From: Lathyrus oleraceus
Taxonomy: Eukaryota > Streptophyta > Magnoliopsida > Fabales > Fabaceae
DNA length: 64,000 nucleotides
Direction: 5' to 3'
NCBI RefSeq assembly: GCF_024323335.1
Contig: NC_066579.1
Span: forward strand, 129,875,354 to 129,939,353
Both the position numbers and the translations under genes were made by a program. The notes beneath the pieces were generated by a model. That model was not told the DNA's origin. It saw only the letters and a program-made list of their open reading frames with translations, and made no database searches. Position 1 is the stretch's first letter; the number at the start of each line of letters is the position of its first letter. Positions 23,823-34,810 of the stretch are shown one piece after another.

Positions 23823-24406
23823 GGCTTCTTGATTTTTTTTAGCACATGGATCAAGCGGGCTTCTTCATCATTTGTCAAAAGGTTGCTTATGATGACCGGA
23901 TTTGCTTCGGTCTCATCTAGGAATACATACTTCAAAGTAGAAGGTAGTATTTTCAATTCAATAGGCGCTTTTTCGTCAATAACCTCCTTCTTCAAGTCTT
24001 CTTCCTTAACTTCCCACGGTTGTAGTTCGTCTAAACTATCAAGTTCCTTTAAGCATTCCTCAAGAGCTTGCTCTTCTTCAACGGTGAAAACCTCCAATGA
24101 GTCGTCAAGAGCTAAGTCCATAGGAGATATCTCGTGAATATGCTTAGAAACCTCCAAAACTGCTTCTTCGATCACATCGATGCGAAAGCTATCATTTCTA
24201 TCTTTTGAATGCTTCATTGCTTCGAATAGATCGAATGTTACTTCCTCATTTTGAACTCTCACCTTCATTAAACCGTCATCAACGTCAATCATCATTCGCG
24301 CGGTTTTCATGAACGGTCGGCCCAAGATGAGCGTAGCATCATCATCTTCTTCCATATCAATAACAATAAAATCGACTGGGAAAAAGAATTTGTCGACTTT
24401 AACCAA
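23798..24406 (-). pseudogene. E3 protease C-terminus and protease-RT linker
   Basis: Same frame as the gag-protease segment upstream, separated from it by a single TAA at 24413-24415 (E2 has CAA at the matching codon). It carries FFFPVDFIVIDMEEDDDAT and LILGRPFMKTAR, the flap half of the aspartic protease, then an acidic linker. It ends in [13 protein letters not shown] at a TAA, while the RT frame is offset by one. The slip point is the A8 run. Confidence 0.85.
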
Positions 24407-24412
24407 AACATC

Positions 24413-26602
24413 TTAGGCTACGCCATGAGGATGGGTTGTCGACTTATCCGCCAATTGCAACGTCATTCGGATGGACTTAATTTCAATGTTGCCAAGCCTC
24501 TTAATAATTAACAAAGGTATAAGATTAATGCTTGACCCCAAGTCAATTAGTCCCTTCCCGACATAGATATCACCAATTTTAACTGGCAAAGTAACTCTTC
24601 CCGGATCAACCTCCTTTTTTGGAAGCGTCCTTTGAATGATGGCACTACAGCTCGCGTCAAGGACGATGGTCTCCGGTTCCGTATACCTCCGCTTTTTTGT
24701 AAGTATGTCCTTCATGAACTTGGCATACTTGGGCATTTGCTCCAAGGTTTCGGCAACCGGAATGTTTATTTGTAATTGTTTAAAAATATCCATGAACCGG
24801 GCGTAATTCCGTTCATTCTCCCTTTTGGACGGGGCATGAGGATAAGGGAGGTTTTGGATTGGAGTAGTGCTCACTACCTCCTTTCCCTTTGCAACTCTAG
24901 AACTCCTCCATCTAGGCTTTTTCACTTCCTCCCCCATTACCTCATCACTTTTATTTTTCTTAATCTCCACAGTTTTTTTCTTTTCAACTTCACCATTCTT
25001 TTCGTTATTTTCAACTTCTTCCTCCTCACTCCACTCCCCCACTTCACCATCAATATTTTCCTCCACTATTTCCTCCTCATTTTCTTTCTTTTTCTCTCTT
25101 TGTTCACTCTCAACTCTTTTGTTATTCTCACTCATCAACTCCTTCCCACTTCTCGTTGTGATCGCCTTACAATGCTCCTTAGGATTTGTTTGCGTGTTTG
25201 CCGAAAAGGAAGGACCGGTTTGTTGTTCCGCGAGTTGCTTCGCAAGTTGCCCAACTTGAGTCTCGAGATTTTTTATAGCCACGTCGTTGCTTTTTTGATT
25301 TGCCCTTGACATTTGCATGAATTGCGTCAATGTCTCTTCCAACTTAGAAGTTACGACCGGTGGTTGTTGAGATTGATAAGGATTTTGGGGAGGGTTTTGA
25401 CGGCTAGAAGAACCACCTCCATAACCTTGGTTATGGTAATAGTTACTCCTAGGTTGGAACCCTTGGTTCCCTTGGAAATGTGGTTGTTGATTTTGAGGGT
25501 TTGGTTGATAAGGTGGTTGTTGTTGTTGTTGTCTCGGTTGGTAGTCCCTTTGGTTTGCCATGTAGTTTACATCTTCGAACCCCGGAGGCGGACAGAATCC
25601 GGTGTCATGCTCACCTTTGCAAAGCTCACAACAAGCTATTTGTTTAGCTTTAGAAGGTTCTCTCAACTCTTTTATTTGTTGCGTTAAGAGTTCCACTTGT
25701 TGTGAGATGAGCTTGTTTTGGGCAAGGATGGCATCGTTCGTCCCTAGTTCAAGCACTCCCGGCTTTTTCAAAGAGTTGCCTCGACTTTGACTCTGAAGAT
25801 CATTTAGAGCCATTCGATTTATGATATTTGTAGCTTCTTCGGTACTTTTAGACAATAAAGAGCCACCCGAGGTAGCATCCAACAACGTCTTGCAATTTGG
25901 TTGAAGTCCATTTTTGAAAATATGGATTTGAGTCATCTCATCAAATCCATGCCCTTTACATTTCCGAAGCATGGATTTGAATCTTTCCCACGCTTCATTT
26001 AAGGATTCATTGATTCCTTGTGCAAACACTGAGATGGCCGTCTTGGATTCCATGAACCGGTTATGGGAGAAGAATCTTTCGATGAACTTCTCTTCTAACA
26101 CGTTCCAGTCTGTCATGACGGCTGGTGTTTGATCTAGGTACCAATCTTTTGCTTTGCCGAGCAAAGCGTGTGGAAATAATCTTCTGAATAACGGTAGCTC
26201 CTGAGCCTGATCCACTCCGGCCGCCAATGCTATCTCATAAAATTTTGTGAGGAAAGAAAAGGGATCTTCATGGTCCATTCCGGTGAATGGACTTCCATAT
26301 AATAAATTGAGAGTTCCCGTTTTCATCTCAGCTTGCCTTCCCGTGTGGTTGGCAAACTGAGCAGTGTTTCTTGGACAGTTTATGCATGGAGTAGAAATAG
26401 GCGGTGGTGGTGGCTCCATGTTAGGTATGAATGGAGGTGGATTTGTGGTAGAAGAACTTTCTCCTTGCTCTTGACGTTGTCTAGCCTGTTGCCTCCTACG
26501 TCTCGTTTTGCTATTAAGCCTCCTTGCGGTTCTCTCGATCTCAGGATCAAAAAGAAGTTCGTCCACAGGGATTTTCCCTCGCATAAAACATAAGCTGCAC
26601 AC
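24413..26602 (-). pseudogene. gag: E3 gag and N-terminal protease
   Basis: 729 codons. It starts MCSLCFMRGKIPVDELLFD, followed by an Arg-rich segment, the Athila gag core (EERFIERFFSHNRF-like region, FKNGLQPNCKTLLD) and a short zinc knuckle CELCKGEHDTGFC (CX2CX3HX4C). Then come a Gln/Pro/Asn-rich low-complexity part, a coiled Glu/Lys-rich part and the protease active site region with DLGSSINLIPL. Asp-Leu-Gly replaces the usual Asp-Ser/Thr-Gly; E2 has the same, so it is a family trait. It ends at TAA 24413, where E2 reads through with CAA. Gag should form the cytoplasmic particle. Confidence 0.88.
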
Positions 26603-26690
26603 TTAAACCAAACAAATTACAAGCACAAGTCAAAAATTCGAAAGCTAAAACTTAAACAACTATTGCGATGCTCGCAATATCAATTCACAA

Positions 26691-26715
26691 TCCCCGGCAA
26701 CGGCGCATAGCGCCA
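26691..26715 (-). other. tRNA-Asp primer site with 7-base insertion (E3)
   Basis: Minus strand: TGGCGC, extra TATGCGC, then CGTTGCCGGGGA. Without the insertion it would equal the tRNA-Asp site of E4 (29274-29291). The insertion creates GGCGC-TAT-GCGCC, a small hairpin in the primer site. Confidence 0.8.
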
Positions 26716-26718
26716 TTC

Positions 26719-28209
26719 TGTTGAATGTAATTTTAAGTGTCGGGTTTTTGTTATCGTATCCACAAGGATTGTGAGATATCACCGCCTTTCGACAGTTGTA
26801 TTAATTCTTAGCTTAAGGTAACAATGGGGTTTTGGTATTTGCCACGGTATCTTGCATAAAAGTATAATAAAATGCGGTAAAAGTTTTGGTTTGAATATTT
26901 GAGAAATATTGCCAAAGTTAGGGTTCGACGATCACTTTGCATGTATATGTCCGATCAACAAAACTTATAAACTCCTTTAGATGATAAACTATTTCACAAA
27001 GTCCTCCCAATGTGTTTATCTCTAACACACATTGTGAGTTTTCCCATTTTGATCCATTGTTTATCTCTAACACAATCTATCAAAATGACAACTTTTTGGT
27101 TCAACCTTATGGTGAACAAAATCATTCATTACTATCTCTAGCTAACAAACAAGATTGGATGAAAACCTAGGTTAAGAGTTGGTAAACATCTCTCGATCAT
27201 AAACCAACACAAAGAGTTTTCAATAAGAACAAAGTTTTCACCATATATTCACCATTAAAGAGTTTACAAATGAAGATCCTTACATTTACACACAAAGCTA
27301 ATCATCATCTACATCTAACCTTGACAAAATGAAGGACTTAGCTACTCATTTTCATGGTAGCTTGGTCAACAAGTTTCGGAAAAAGGTTGATCAACATCCA
27401 GGTCGAATAATCGAGATTGGATGGGAATCCACCTTCTTTTTGTGAAAGATGGTTAAGAGATGAAGAGAAATGGTTTTTAGGTCACAAAAGATCCTTGGAA
27501 CAATGCTGTAAAATATCTAGAAAAAGTACAAAAGTATGGAAAAATAAGGTATGGCTCCAAAAAGTGGCACTTGCTACTTATAGAGCTGTTACTGGGCTGT
27601 CATTCTCGCTAGGCGAGCAGAATGGCTCGCCTAGCGAGCCCCTAAATGAGGCACCTGCGTCCAGAGAAACAGCCTTTCCCAGACTGTCATGTTCGCTTAG
27701 CGAACAAAACATTCGCCTAGCGAAGGACACGCTTCAACCTTCGCTCCAGCGAGGTTGAGAGGTTTTGCTACTGGAATGCTCGCTGGGAGCTCGCTAATGG
27801 CTCGCCTAGCGAGTGAGTGCTGGCTGCGCTTTTCACCAAGTCTGGACGTGTTCGCCACACTCCTCGCTGGAAGCTCGCCTAGCGAGTGTGGTGATGTTTG
27901 CCTCTGTTGAATACTGGAGCTTTTCGCAGGACGCTCGCCTAGCGAGTCCTTCGCCACAGCCCTCGCCTAGCGAGGAAGCTGATGAATGCTTGTTTTATTT
28001 GATTCCTTTGCCCCATTTCTTGTGTCTTCATTTTCTATTATTTCATGCCTACTTCCTGCATAATAACACACAAATCAAAGGTACCAAGATAGATTATCAT
28101 TGTATTGCATTTCATCTGAAACAAAGGTGGTTTCGACATTTTAGCAAGGAAATGGAGTGAAAGATGCCCACATATGATAGCTCCAATAAGCACTTTTGGG
28201 CATCTAACA
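26719..28209 (-). repeat. E3 5' LTR, 1491 bp
   Basis: Starts TGTTAGATGCCC on the minus strand at 28209 and ends at 26719. Pairs with 17394-18893. Contains the CTCGCCTAGCGAG hairpin cluster and a minus-strand TATA box near 27575. Confidence 0.94.
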
Positions 28210-28214
28210 GGCAC
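28210..28214. repeat. E3 target site duplication, right copy (GGCAC)
   Basis: Exact repeat of 17389-17393. Confidence 0.92.
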
Positions 28215-29266
28215 CCATGTGAATCCACACGGCTCGTATTGATGCTTCTGTAGCTTGCTCTAAAAATACAAGTTTTGAAGAATCAACACGGGCACCCGTG
28301 TGAATCCACACGGGCCGTGTTTGTGCGGCTGAGAAATTTTACTTTTTGTTGTATGGATCTGCCCTATTCATTAAGGGAATTTTGGACTTCTTGCTGGGAG
28401 AAAAAACCATCTGAGGCTATTAGAAGACTTTGGAGAAAAGAGAAGGGCACTTTTTGACGTACCAGAGAAAACATTGCACTGGAGAATATAGCGACTACAG
28501 AGGGTTTGAAGACGGCGAGATTCAAGGGCATCAACCATTGAAGATCAAAATCTCCTAATTCTTTGTAATGTTTAATTTCCACAATATGATTTTTTTGAAT
28601 ACTATAAGAGGCTAACCCCCCCCCCCCCCCCCCCAATGCTAGGGGGGTGGTCCTGATTTGATCTGATGTTATGAATTCTAACCATGGATTTCCTTATTAC
28701 TATGTTAAGTATTTCAATTCAATTGTGTGATGTTATTATGCTGTTGTATCGGATAAATACAATGAGATCTATGACTATCAATAACAGGATTGTGATTGTT
28801 AGGGTTTTCACATAATTGGGTTTATAATTGCATCACCTAGGACTAGGAACTTTTGTAAATCACCATAAACCTTGATATTATTTATGATTAAAACCAATGA
28901 TTAGTTGAATGGACATTTGAGTAAGAATTGGTAGTTTAATAGTTTCTTCATTAAGGACTTAAGGAAGAACATTCTGAGGTTAGGTAATTGAATGTTTCAT
29001 GTGTATTAAGGAAATCTTGACGTGAATTCATAACTCGTTAAATCAGCCACTCACCCTAGCATGTTTCATCTTAATCAATTATTCGTTACTACCTTTTTGT
29101 GTTTATTGTTATAAATTCCCAAAACTAACCGAACCGTTGTGTTTTTGTTCTAATAGAATCAGAAGTAAAATAAGTATTTCCTACGCAATCCCTGAGATCG
29201 ATACTTGGAAATAAAACTCCTTATTACTACATCGGTAAAAATAGTACACTTGCTATTTTTCCGATC
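28215..29266 (+). repeat. E4 5' LTR, second part
   Basis: Continues 17026-17393 after E3. It contains ACACGGG-CA-CCCGTGT palindromes near 28290 and a run of 19 C at 28616-28634 where the 3' LTR has only four Cs. Ends CCGATCA, seven bases before the primer site. Confidence 0.88.
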
Positions 29267-29273
29267 AAGTTTT

Positions 29274-29291
29274 TGGCGCCGTTGCCGGGGA
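29274..29291 (+). other. Primer binding site, tRNA-Asp type (E4)
   Basis: TGGCGCCGTTGCCGGGGA, the 18-base complement of the plant tRNA-Asp 3' end used by Athila-lineage elements. Intact, seven bases after the LTR. Confidence 0.9.
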
Positions 29292-29385
29292 TTGCCAAAA
29301 TACCTATTTTAATTTTTATTCTATTGAAATTTTGTTGCTCGTCAACCAAAATTTTATCTGTGAAAATCTTGTTATTCAATTCTAA

Positions 29386-30838
29386 TTGTTGTCTAACTTG
29401 TTTATGCGAGGTAAGACCTCACCGGATTTTTCTTTTGACGCAGATCCAGAAAGAACTCTTCGCGCTAGACTGAGACAAGCTAAGCGAGAAAAACTAGAAT
29501 TAGCAGAAAAAGCGGAGGAGGAAGTTGTTTCAGTGCACTCAGAGAATTCAGATTCAGACGCAGAAACAACTCCTGAGGTCATGGCTGCATAACCACCACC
29601 ACCAGAGAGACTTCTCGGTGACTATGGTGGAAACAACACTCCGGGTTGTCGGATGACAATTTGTAAACCAACCGGTAAATGTAGAACAATTTCAGCTGCA
29701 TCGCAACACAATTAATCAACTCGAAATGCGGTCCTTTTCTGGAAGAGTTAATGAAGATGCCAACAAGCATCTCCAAAGGTTTTTAACTATGAGCACAACG
29801 CTTAAAATGCTTGGACATAACGAAGAAGCAATAAGGCTTTGTATGTTCCCATTCACTTTAGCAGATGAAGTCGAAGAGTGGTTCTATTCTTTACCTGCTG
29901 GCAGTATCACTACATGGGAGGAGATGGAAACAACATTCTTGCACGAATATTTTCTTGCATCAGTGTCACTGAGAAAAATATACGAGATCCTAAATTTCAA
30001 GCAGAAGGAGGGTGAGTCACTAGGAGATGCCTATAAAAGATTCAAGAGAATTCTAGTGGCTTGTCCTACTCGCAACATGGATGAAACTGAGCAGATGCAA
30101 ATGTTTGTTAATGGTTTTCGAATTCAAACGAGACAAATCCTTGACTCAGCAGCTGGTGGCTCAACTAACTTTGCAACAACCACCGGTATGAAGAAAATAA
30201 TTGAAGCAATTGCCTCAAATGAGCATCTGGAGTTGTATGATAGGGTGTCAAGCAAATCTGCAGTAATTGATTTGAAGCTTGAAACAAACAAACAGGTAAA
30301 AATTGAAGAAGCAGTTGCTGCAGAGGTGGAGAAAAGGTTGAAGGCACTAAACATAGGTGCTCAGAAAGTGGCTCAAGTACAACAGGCACCTAGCGATGTG
30401 TGTGGCATTTGTAATGGACCACACAATATTGTTCATTGCTTTGCAACACCACAACAGATAGAAGATGTCAAGTTTTTAAAGCAAAACAATCCCTACTCCA
30501 ACACATACAATCCGGGGTGGAAGAAACATCCCAACTTTGCATGGAGGGATCAGAAAGGGAATGTGCAACAACAAGTACAAGGCCAATATCAAAACCAATA
30601 TCAGCAACAGCAACAACAAGTCCCAAAGAAGGCAGATTGGGAGATTGCAATTGAAAAGATGGCAGCTTAAAATAGGAAATTTGAAGAAGAGACTAGAAAC
30701 AATCAGAAAAACACCACCGCATCCCTAAAGAATCTCGAAGTTCAGTTGGGGCAGATAGCCCAGCAATTGGCAAGTTCTCGAACACCAGGTTCCCTACCAA
30801 GTGAAACAGTTCAAAATCCGAGAGGTTAGGAGAATGTA
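29386..30838 (+). pseudogene. gag: E4 gag, decayed
   Basis: The N-terminus MRGKTSPDFSFDADPERT (Met at 29404) resembles E3 gag's start. TAA at 29590, then a frame change near 29655. From there one long frame to 30670 holds the Athila gag core (RLCMFPFTLADEVEEWFYSL, FKQKEGESLGDAYKRFKR) and the knuckle CGICNGPHNIVHC, the same CX2CX3HX4C form as E2/E3. TAA at 30668 and TAG near 30826 follow in the same frame. All three stops stand where CAA or CAG would be expected. Not translatable as a whole. Confidence 0.85.
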
Positions 30839-30938
30839 AATACTGTCACGACGACAGAGAAAAAGGCTGCTAAAAAGAAAAAAAATTATATCACCGAGCG
30901 AGCGGACTAAAGAAGAAACTACAAAAGGAACTAAAACG

Positions 30939-31816
30939 GTGACTAAGTTGCCCTACCCTCGGAGAATGACAAAGAAGGAACCTAGTGAGTCAGACTTGGA
31001 GAAATTCATGGCAATGTTTAAAAGGATTGAGGGTCATATGGCCTTGTTTGAAGCACTTGAAAGCATGCCCATGTACAAGAAATTCGTGGAAGAGGTAATG
31101 GCTGAAAAGAAACTAACCACTGAAGAACAGGTATCCGGTAAGGAACAATATAATGCAAACTCCCTGGAGCAGAACATTCCTAACAAACAAAAGGATCCAG
31201 GAACCGTCACAGTACCATGCACAATCAAAGAAAGAACCTTCAAAAAGGTACTAATAGATTCTGGAGCAAGTGTGAATCTGATGCCATTATCGATCTATCA
31301 CAGGCTGGGTATTAAAATATTAGTGATATAAAGACCAATCTGAAGTTTGCAGATCACTCAAGAAAAGATGCTTATGGTATGGCTGAAGATGTGCTGGTAA
31401 CAATAGCGGACTTGACTTTCCCAGTCGATTTTGTAATTCTAGACATACCTGAAGACAATGAGGCACCCATCATTCTGGGTCGACCTTTCATGAAGACGAG
31501 TCGATGCAAGCTCGACATGGATGAGTGCACGTTAACCTTGAAAGTTCACAACAAGGAAATAACATTGAATGCTATTGAAGACCAGGAGATGGAGGAAGAT
31601 ACAGAATCTCAGTATCAAGTAGGCTTAATCAGGACATTGAATACTATCAAAGTCTCACCACTGCCAGTAGCCACCCTAAACGAAAAGATTCCTAACACCG
31701 AAAGGAAGGTTAAAAAGGAATCGTGGCACAAAGGAGTCCACACTGATAAAAGAGACAACGTCCGAATTATAGACAAGAGGTGCAACAAGGTTTTGAACCT
31801 GAAATACCCCCCATGA
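30939..31816 (+). pseudogene. E4 protease region, frameshifted
   Basis: The first frame (30939-31331) carries LPYPRRMTKKEPSE, the aspartic protease core LIDSGASVNLMPLSIYHRLG and then runs out. A second frame resumes at about 31320 and contains FPVDFVILDIPEDNEAPIILGRPFMKTSR, the flap segment, then a charged tail to TGA at 31814. A single frame change near 31315 separates them. The active site DSG is intact. No RT, RNase H or integrase follows: pol is absent, not merely mutated. Confidence 0.85.
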
Positions 31817-31830
31817 TAAGGGAAATGAAC

Positions 31831-31880
31831 CGTCGAGCCATGCGACGTTAAACGAAGCGCTTCGTGGGAGGCAACCCACG
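31831..31880 (+). other. Structured post-pol motif (E4 copy)
   Basis: Starts 14 bases after the stop at 31816. CGTCG/CGACG (31831-31835, 31843-31847), perfect palindrome ACGAAGCGCTTCGT (31852-31865), then CGTGGG-6 nt-CCCACG (31863-31880). The last two overlap by CGT, so they exclude each other. Stem bases differ from E3 in a compensating way. Confidence 0.8.
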
Positions 31881-33384
31881 CGTTTGATTTCTAATTTATT
31901 TCGTTTTTCTTTTTCTTTGTGTGTGCTAAAATTTTGTTGTTGGGGAAGAGGAGAATTATAAGGGCAAAGTCACAAACACCTCAAAATGGAAGGAAACCAC
32001 ACAGGTGCAGTAAAACAACAGTATTCGTTGTGAGTCCCCTTTGTATCTGGATTTAAACATTGAGGTCAATGTTTAGTTCAGGTGTGGGGGGGGGGGGGGG
32101 GGGGGTTTCCTTTCATGTTTTATTTCGTTTTCATTTTGTTCATGTTTTCCTTCATCATTTTTGGCTTTCGTTTTTTCTTCTGTTGTCGTTGTATTTTGTT
32201 TTTATTGTTTACCTGTGTGTACAGAGTGATGAGAAATTGCGGACGAATCCAGGATTGATTGTAGTGGATGAAAGACACTCCCCATACTTGTTCTATTAAG
32301 GTACCCCGGAAGTTGATGCAACCATGAGAAAGTAAAAGTAGGACACAATTTGGTGGCACTAGACCGAGAGAGCGATATGGTAGAACCGAATCGGAAAAGA
32401 AACCACATGACACTAGGAGGCTTCAGAGCTTGTAAGTTTAACCAACATGGTGAGAATACAAAGGCCAAACACTAAATATCATCGTGAGAGTTCAGCCAGG
32501 TATGACTCTATCACTCTGACTTTGCGTATGTTCTTTTGACACTTCACAGCATGACAACACACACTGAGGCAAGTTGTTTGTTTAGCCCAGAGCCTTTCTA
32601 GCCATCCCTATTTGTATGTTTACCCTTCGTGAACCCCGTTGAGCCTTAGCCTTTTTGTTCGTAATAAACCCCATATTAACCATTAATCATTGATTTCTTC
32701 CATTAATCGGCATGATTGTTGTAAGTTACAAAATGTGCAAAAAGCTAAGTTTAGGGTGGTAATCTTTAAAGAAAGGGCAAGTGCATAAGAAGAGATCTAA
32801 AAGTAATGAAAAAAGAAGAGACGTGTGTATGTCCTAAAAGAAAGAAAAAAAGAGAATTGCACTTGCCGAGACTTAAGACTCTAACACCTGTAAAATGCTC
32901 ACAGAGAATTGAGTTAAAAAGAGTCAAAAGTGAATAAACCCCCAGAGTTATGAGTTAAGCACGGAAAAAAAAGAAGAGAAAATCAAACAACATGAATGTC
33001 GAGTTCAAAACCATTTGTTATCCATTTCTGTGTCTATCCTACCGTACCCAATCCCCGCTACAACCGAAAAGACCTCATAAAGTGTGTGGAATTTGTTGTT
33101 GTAGTGAAATTAGAATGTATTCAAATTTAAGAGTTTGGTATTGCATGATGTGCTGTGAGTGTAAACACCCTAACCATGAGAGATGTTGTAAGTATGTGAA
33201 AAAGCTTGCAGGTAACGAGGCTTCTGATGTGGAAAGGTGGTGAACAGTTCGACTCGGGAAAACCGAAAACTTGATTGGAAAGGAAGAACACAAGCTGTGA
33301 AGGACAAGGTTGCATTGTGGAAAATGAATTCGTGGGTGACCTTTGTTTGGACTCAATACATCACTTGAGGACAAGCAATTAGAC
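31881..33384 (+). other. E4 post-pol noncoding region
   Basis: AT-rich sequence with a run of 20 G at 32086-32105 in a context (GGTGT then G) like an internal purine tract. A Cys-rich 83-codon frame at 32992-33243 is noted but not supported as a gene. A hairpin CTTG-AGGA-CAAG sits at 33364-33375. No extra ORF like that of E2. Confidence 0.6.
32086..32105 (+). repeat. G20 homopolymer in E4
   Basis: Twenty consecutive G about 205 bases after the structured post-pol motif. Could form a G-quadruplex in DNA or RNA. Confidence 0.9.
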
Positions 33385-33396
33385 AAGTTTGGGGTT
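33385..33396 (+). other. Polypurine tract (E4)
   Basis: AAGTTTGGGGTT next to the 3' LTR start at 33398. It follows the conserved CTTGAGGACAAG hairpin, as in E2 and E3. Confidence 0.65.
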
Positions 33397-33397
33397 G

Positions 33398-34810
33398 TGA
33401 TCGGTCACAATTTCCATTGAATTCCCACCTTTTATCCGGCAATATTTTCATCACTTTGGTAAGATTTGTGGTTGTTTTTAGTTGTTTTGAAGTCATTTAA
33501 CATGTTTCGTTAGTCTATTATTGCATTGCATTTTGTTACATGTTTGTGTCAAAAAGTCTCTTTTATGCTTCGATTTGGTAGTGTTAGTATTGCAGGTTGT
33601 TGCATAGGTTCAAAATGACTAATAGCTGAGTGTTGGATACTTCGAAAGGCCAAAATATGATGAAAACAGAGGGTTAACACGGGCACCCGTGTACATCAAC
33701 ACAACTCGTGTTGTTTTCCAGGAAGGAGCACTCAAAGAGGTAAAATAGAGGGTTAACACGGGCACCCGTATGAATCCACACGGCCCGTATTGATGCCTCT
33801 GTAGCTTGCTCTAAAAATACAACTTTTGAAGAATCAACACGGGCACCCGTGTGAATCCACACGGGCCGTGTTGATGGGCGCGGCTGAGAAATTTTACTTT
33901 TTGTTGTGTGGATCTACCCTGTTCATTAAGGGTATTTTGGACTTCTTGCTGGGAGAAAACACCATCCGAGGCTATTAGAAGACTTTGGAGAAAAGAGAAG
34001 GGCACTTTTTGACGTACAAGAGAAAACATTGCACTGGAGAATATAGCGACTACGGAGGGTTTGAAGACGACGAGATTCAAGGGCATCAACCATTGAAGAT
34101 CAAAATCTCCTAATTCTTTGTAATGTTTAATTTCCACAATATGATTTCTTTGAATATTATGAGAGGCTAAACCCCTCCAATGCTAGGGGGTGGTCCTGAT
34201 TTGATCTGATGTTATGAATTCTAACCATGGATTTCCTTATTACTATGTTAAATATTTCAATTCAATTGTGTGATGTTATTATGCTGTTGTATCGGACAAA
34301 TGCAATGAGATCTATGACTATCAATAACATGATTGTGATTGTTAGGGTTTTCACACAATTGGGTTTATAATTGCATCACCTAGGACTAGGAACTTTTGTA
34401 AATCACCATAAACCTTGATATTATTTATGATTAAAACCAATGATTAGTTGAATGGACATTTGAGTAAGAATTGGTAGTTTAATAGTTTCTTCATTAAGGA
34501 CTTAAGGAAGAACATTCTGAGTTTAGGTAATTGAATGTTTCATGTGTATTGAGGAAATCTTGACGTGAATTCATAACTCGTTAAATCAGCCACTCACCCT
34601 AGCATGTTTCATCTTAATCAATTATTTGTTACTACCTTTTTGTGTTTATTGTTATAAATTCCCAAAACCAACCGAACCATTGTGTTTTTGTTCTAATAGA
34701 ATCAGAAGTAAAATAAGTATTTCCTACGCAATCCCTGAGATCGATACTTGGAAATAAAACTCCTTATTACTACATCGGTAAAAATAGTACACTTGCTATT
34801 TTTCCGATCA
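33398..34810 (+). repeat. E4 3' LTR, 1413 bp
   Basis: TGATCGGTCAC to TTTTCCGATCA. Contains three GGTTAACACGGGCACCCGT or related units (about 33670, 33758, 33835) with inverted-repeat character. Pairs with the interrupted 5' LTR. Confidence 0.92.

Larger units (their letters stand above)
17394..28209 (-). mobile_element. Athila Ty3/gypsy element with pol, without extra 3' ORF (E3), 10.8 kb
   Basis: Complete outline on the minus strand: 5' LTR 26719-28209, primer site 26691-26715, gag-protease 24413-26602, RT-RNase H-integrase 21066-23822, structured post-pol motif, polypurine tract and 3' LTR 17394-18893, flanked by perfect GGCAC duplications. It is the same family as E2 (both LTR and gag are nearly collinear). 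Three lesions break it: one stop in protease, one frame change before RT, and a rearranged primer site. Compared with E2 it lacks the ORF at 45740-46984. Confidence 0.93.
17026..34810 (+). mobile_element. Athila-like Ty3/gypsy element lacking RT, RNase H and integrase (E4), hosting E3
   Basis: LTRs 17026-17393 plus 28215-29266 (5') and 33398-34810 (3'), both starting TGATC and ending CCGATCA. Own sequence totals about 7 kb once E3 is removed. It has a perfect tRNA-Asp primer site, decayed gag and protease, and a post-pol structured motif, but no RT, RNase H or integrase. Flanks GAGAG (17021-17025) and GTGAG (34811-34815) form a target duplication with one mismatch. LTRs differ at roughly 45-50 of about 1410 positions by eye. 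Confidence 0.82.

Noticed and set aside
24776..25309. 177-codon plus-strand frame rich in Phe/Leu/Ser opposite E3 gag
   Set aside because: Antisense of the Glu/Lys-rich gag region, not a membrane protein; the same shadow occurs opposite E2 gag at 43172-43828.
32992..33243. Cys-rich 83-codon frame in E4 with CMMCCECKHPNHERCC, looking like a metal-binding peptide
   Set aside because: Lies in the decayed noncoding 3' region of an old element, no homologue in E2/E3, no start context; likely chance.
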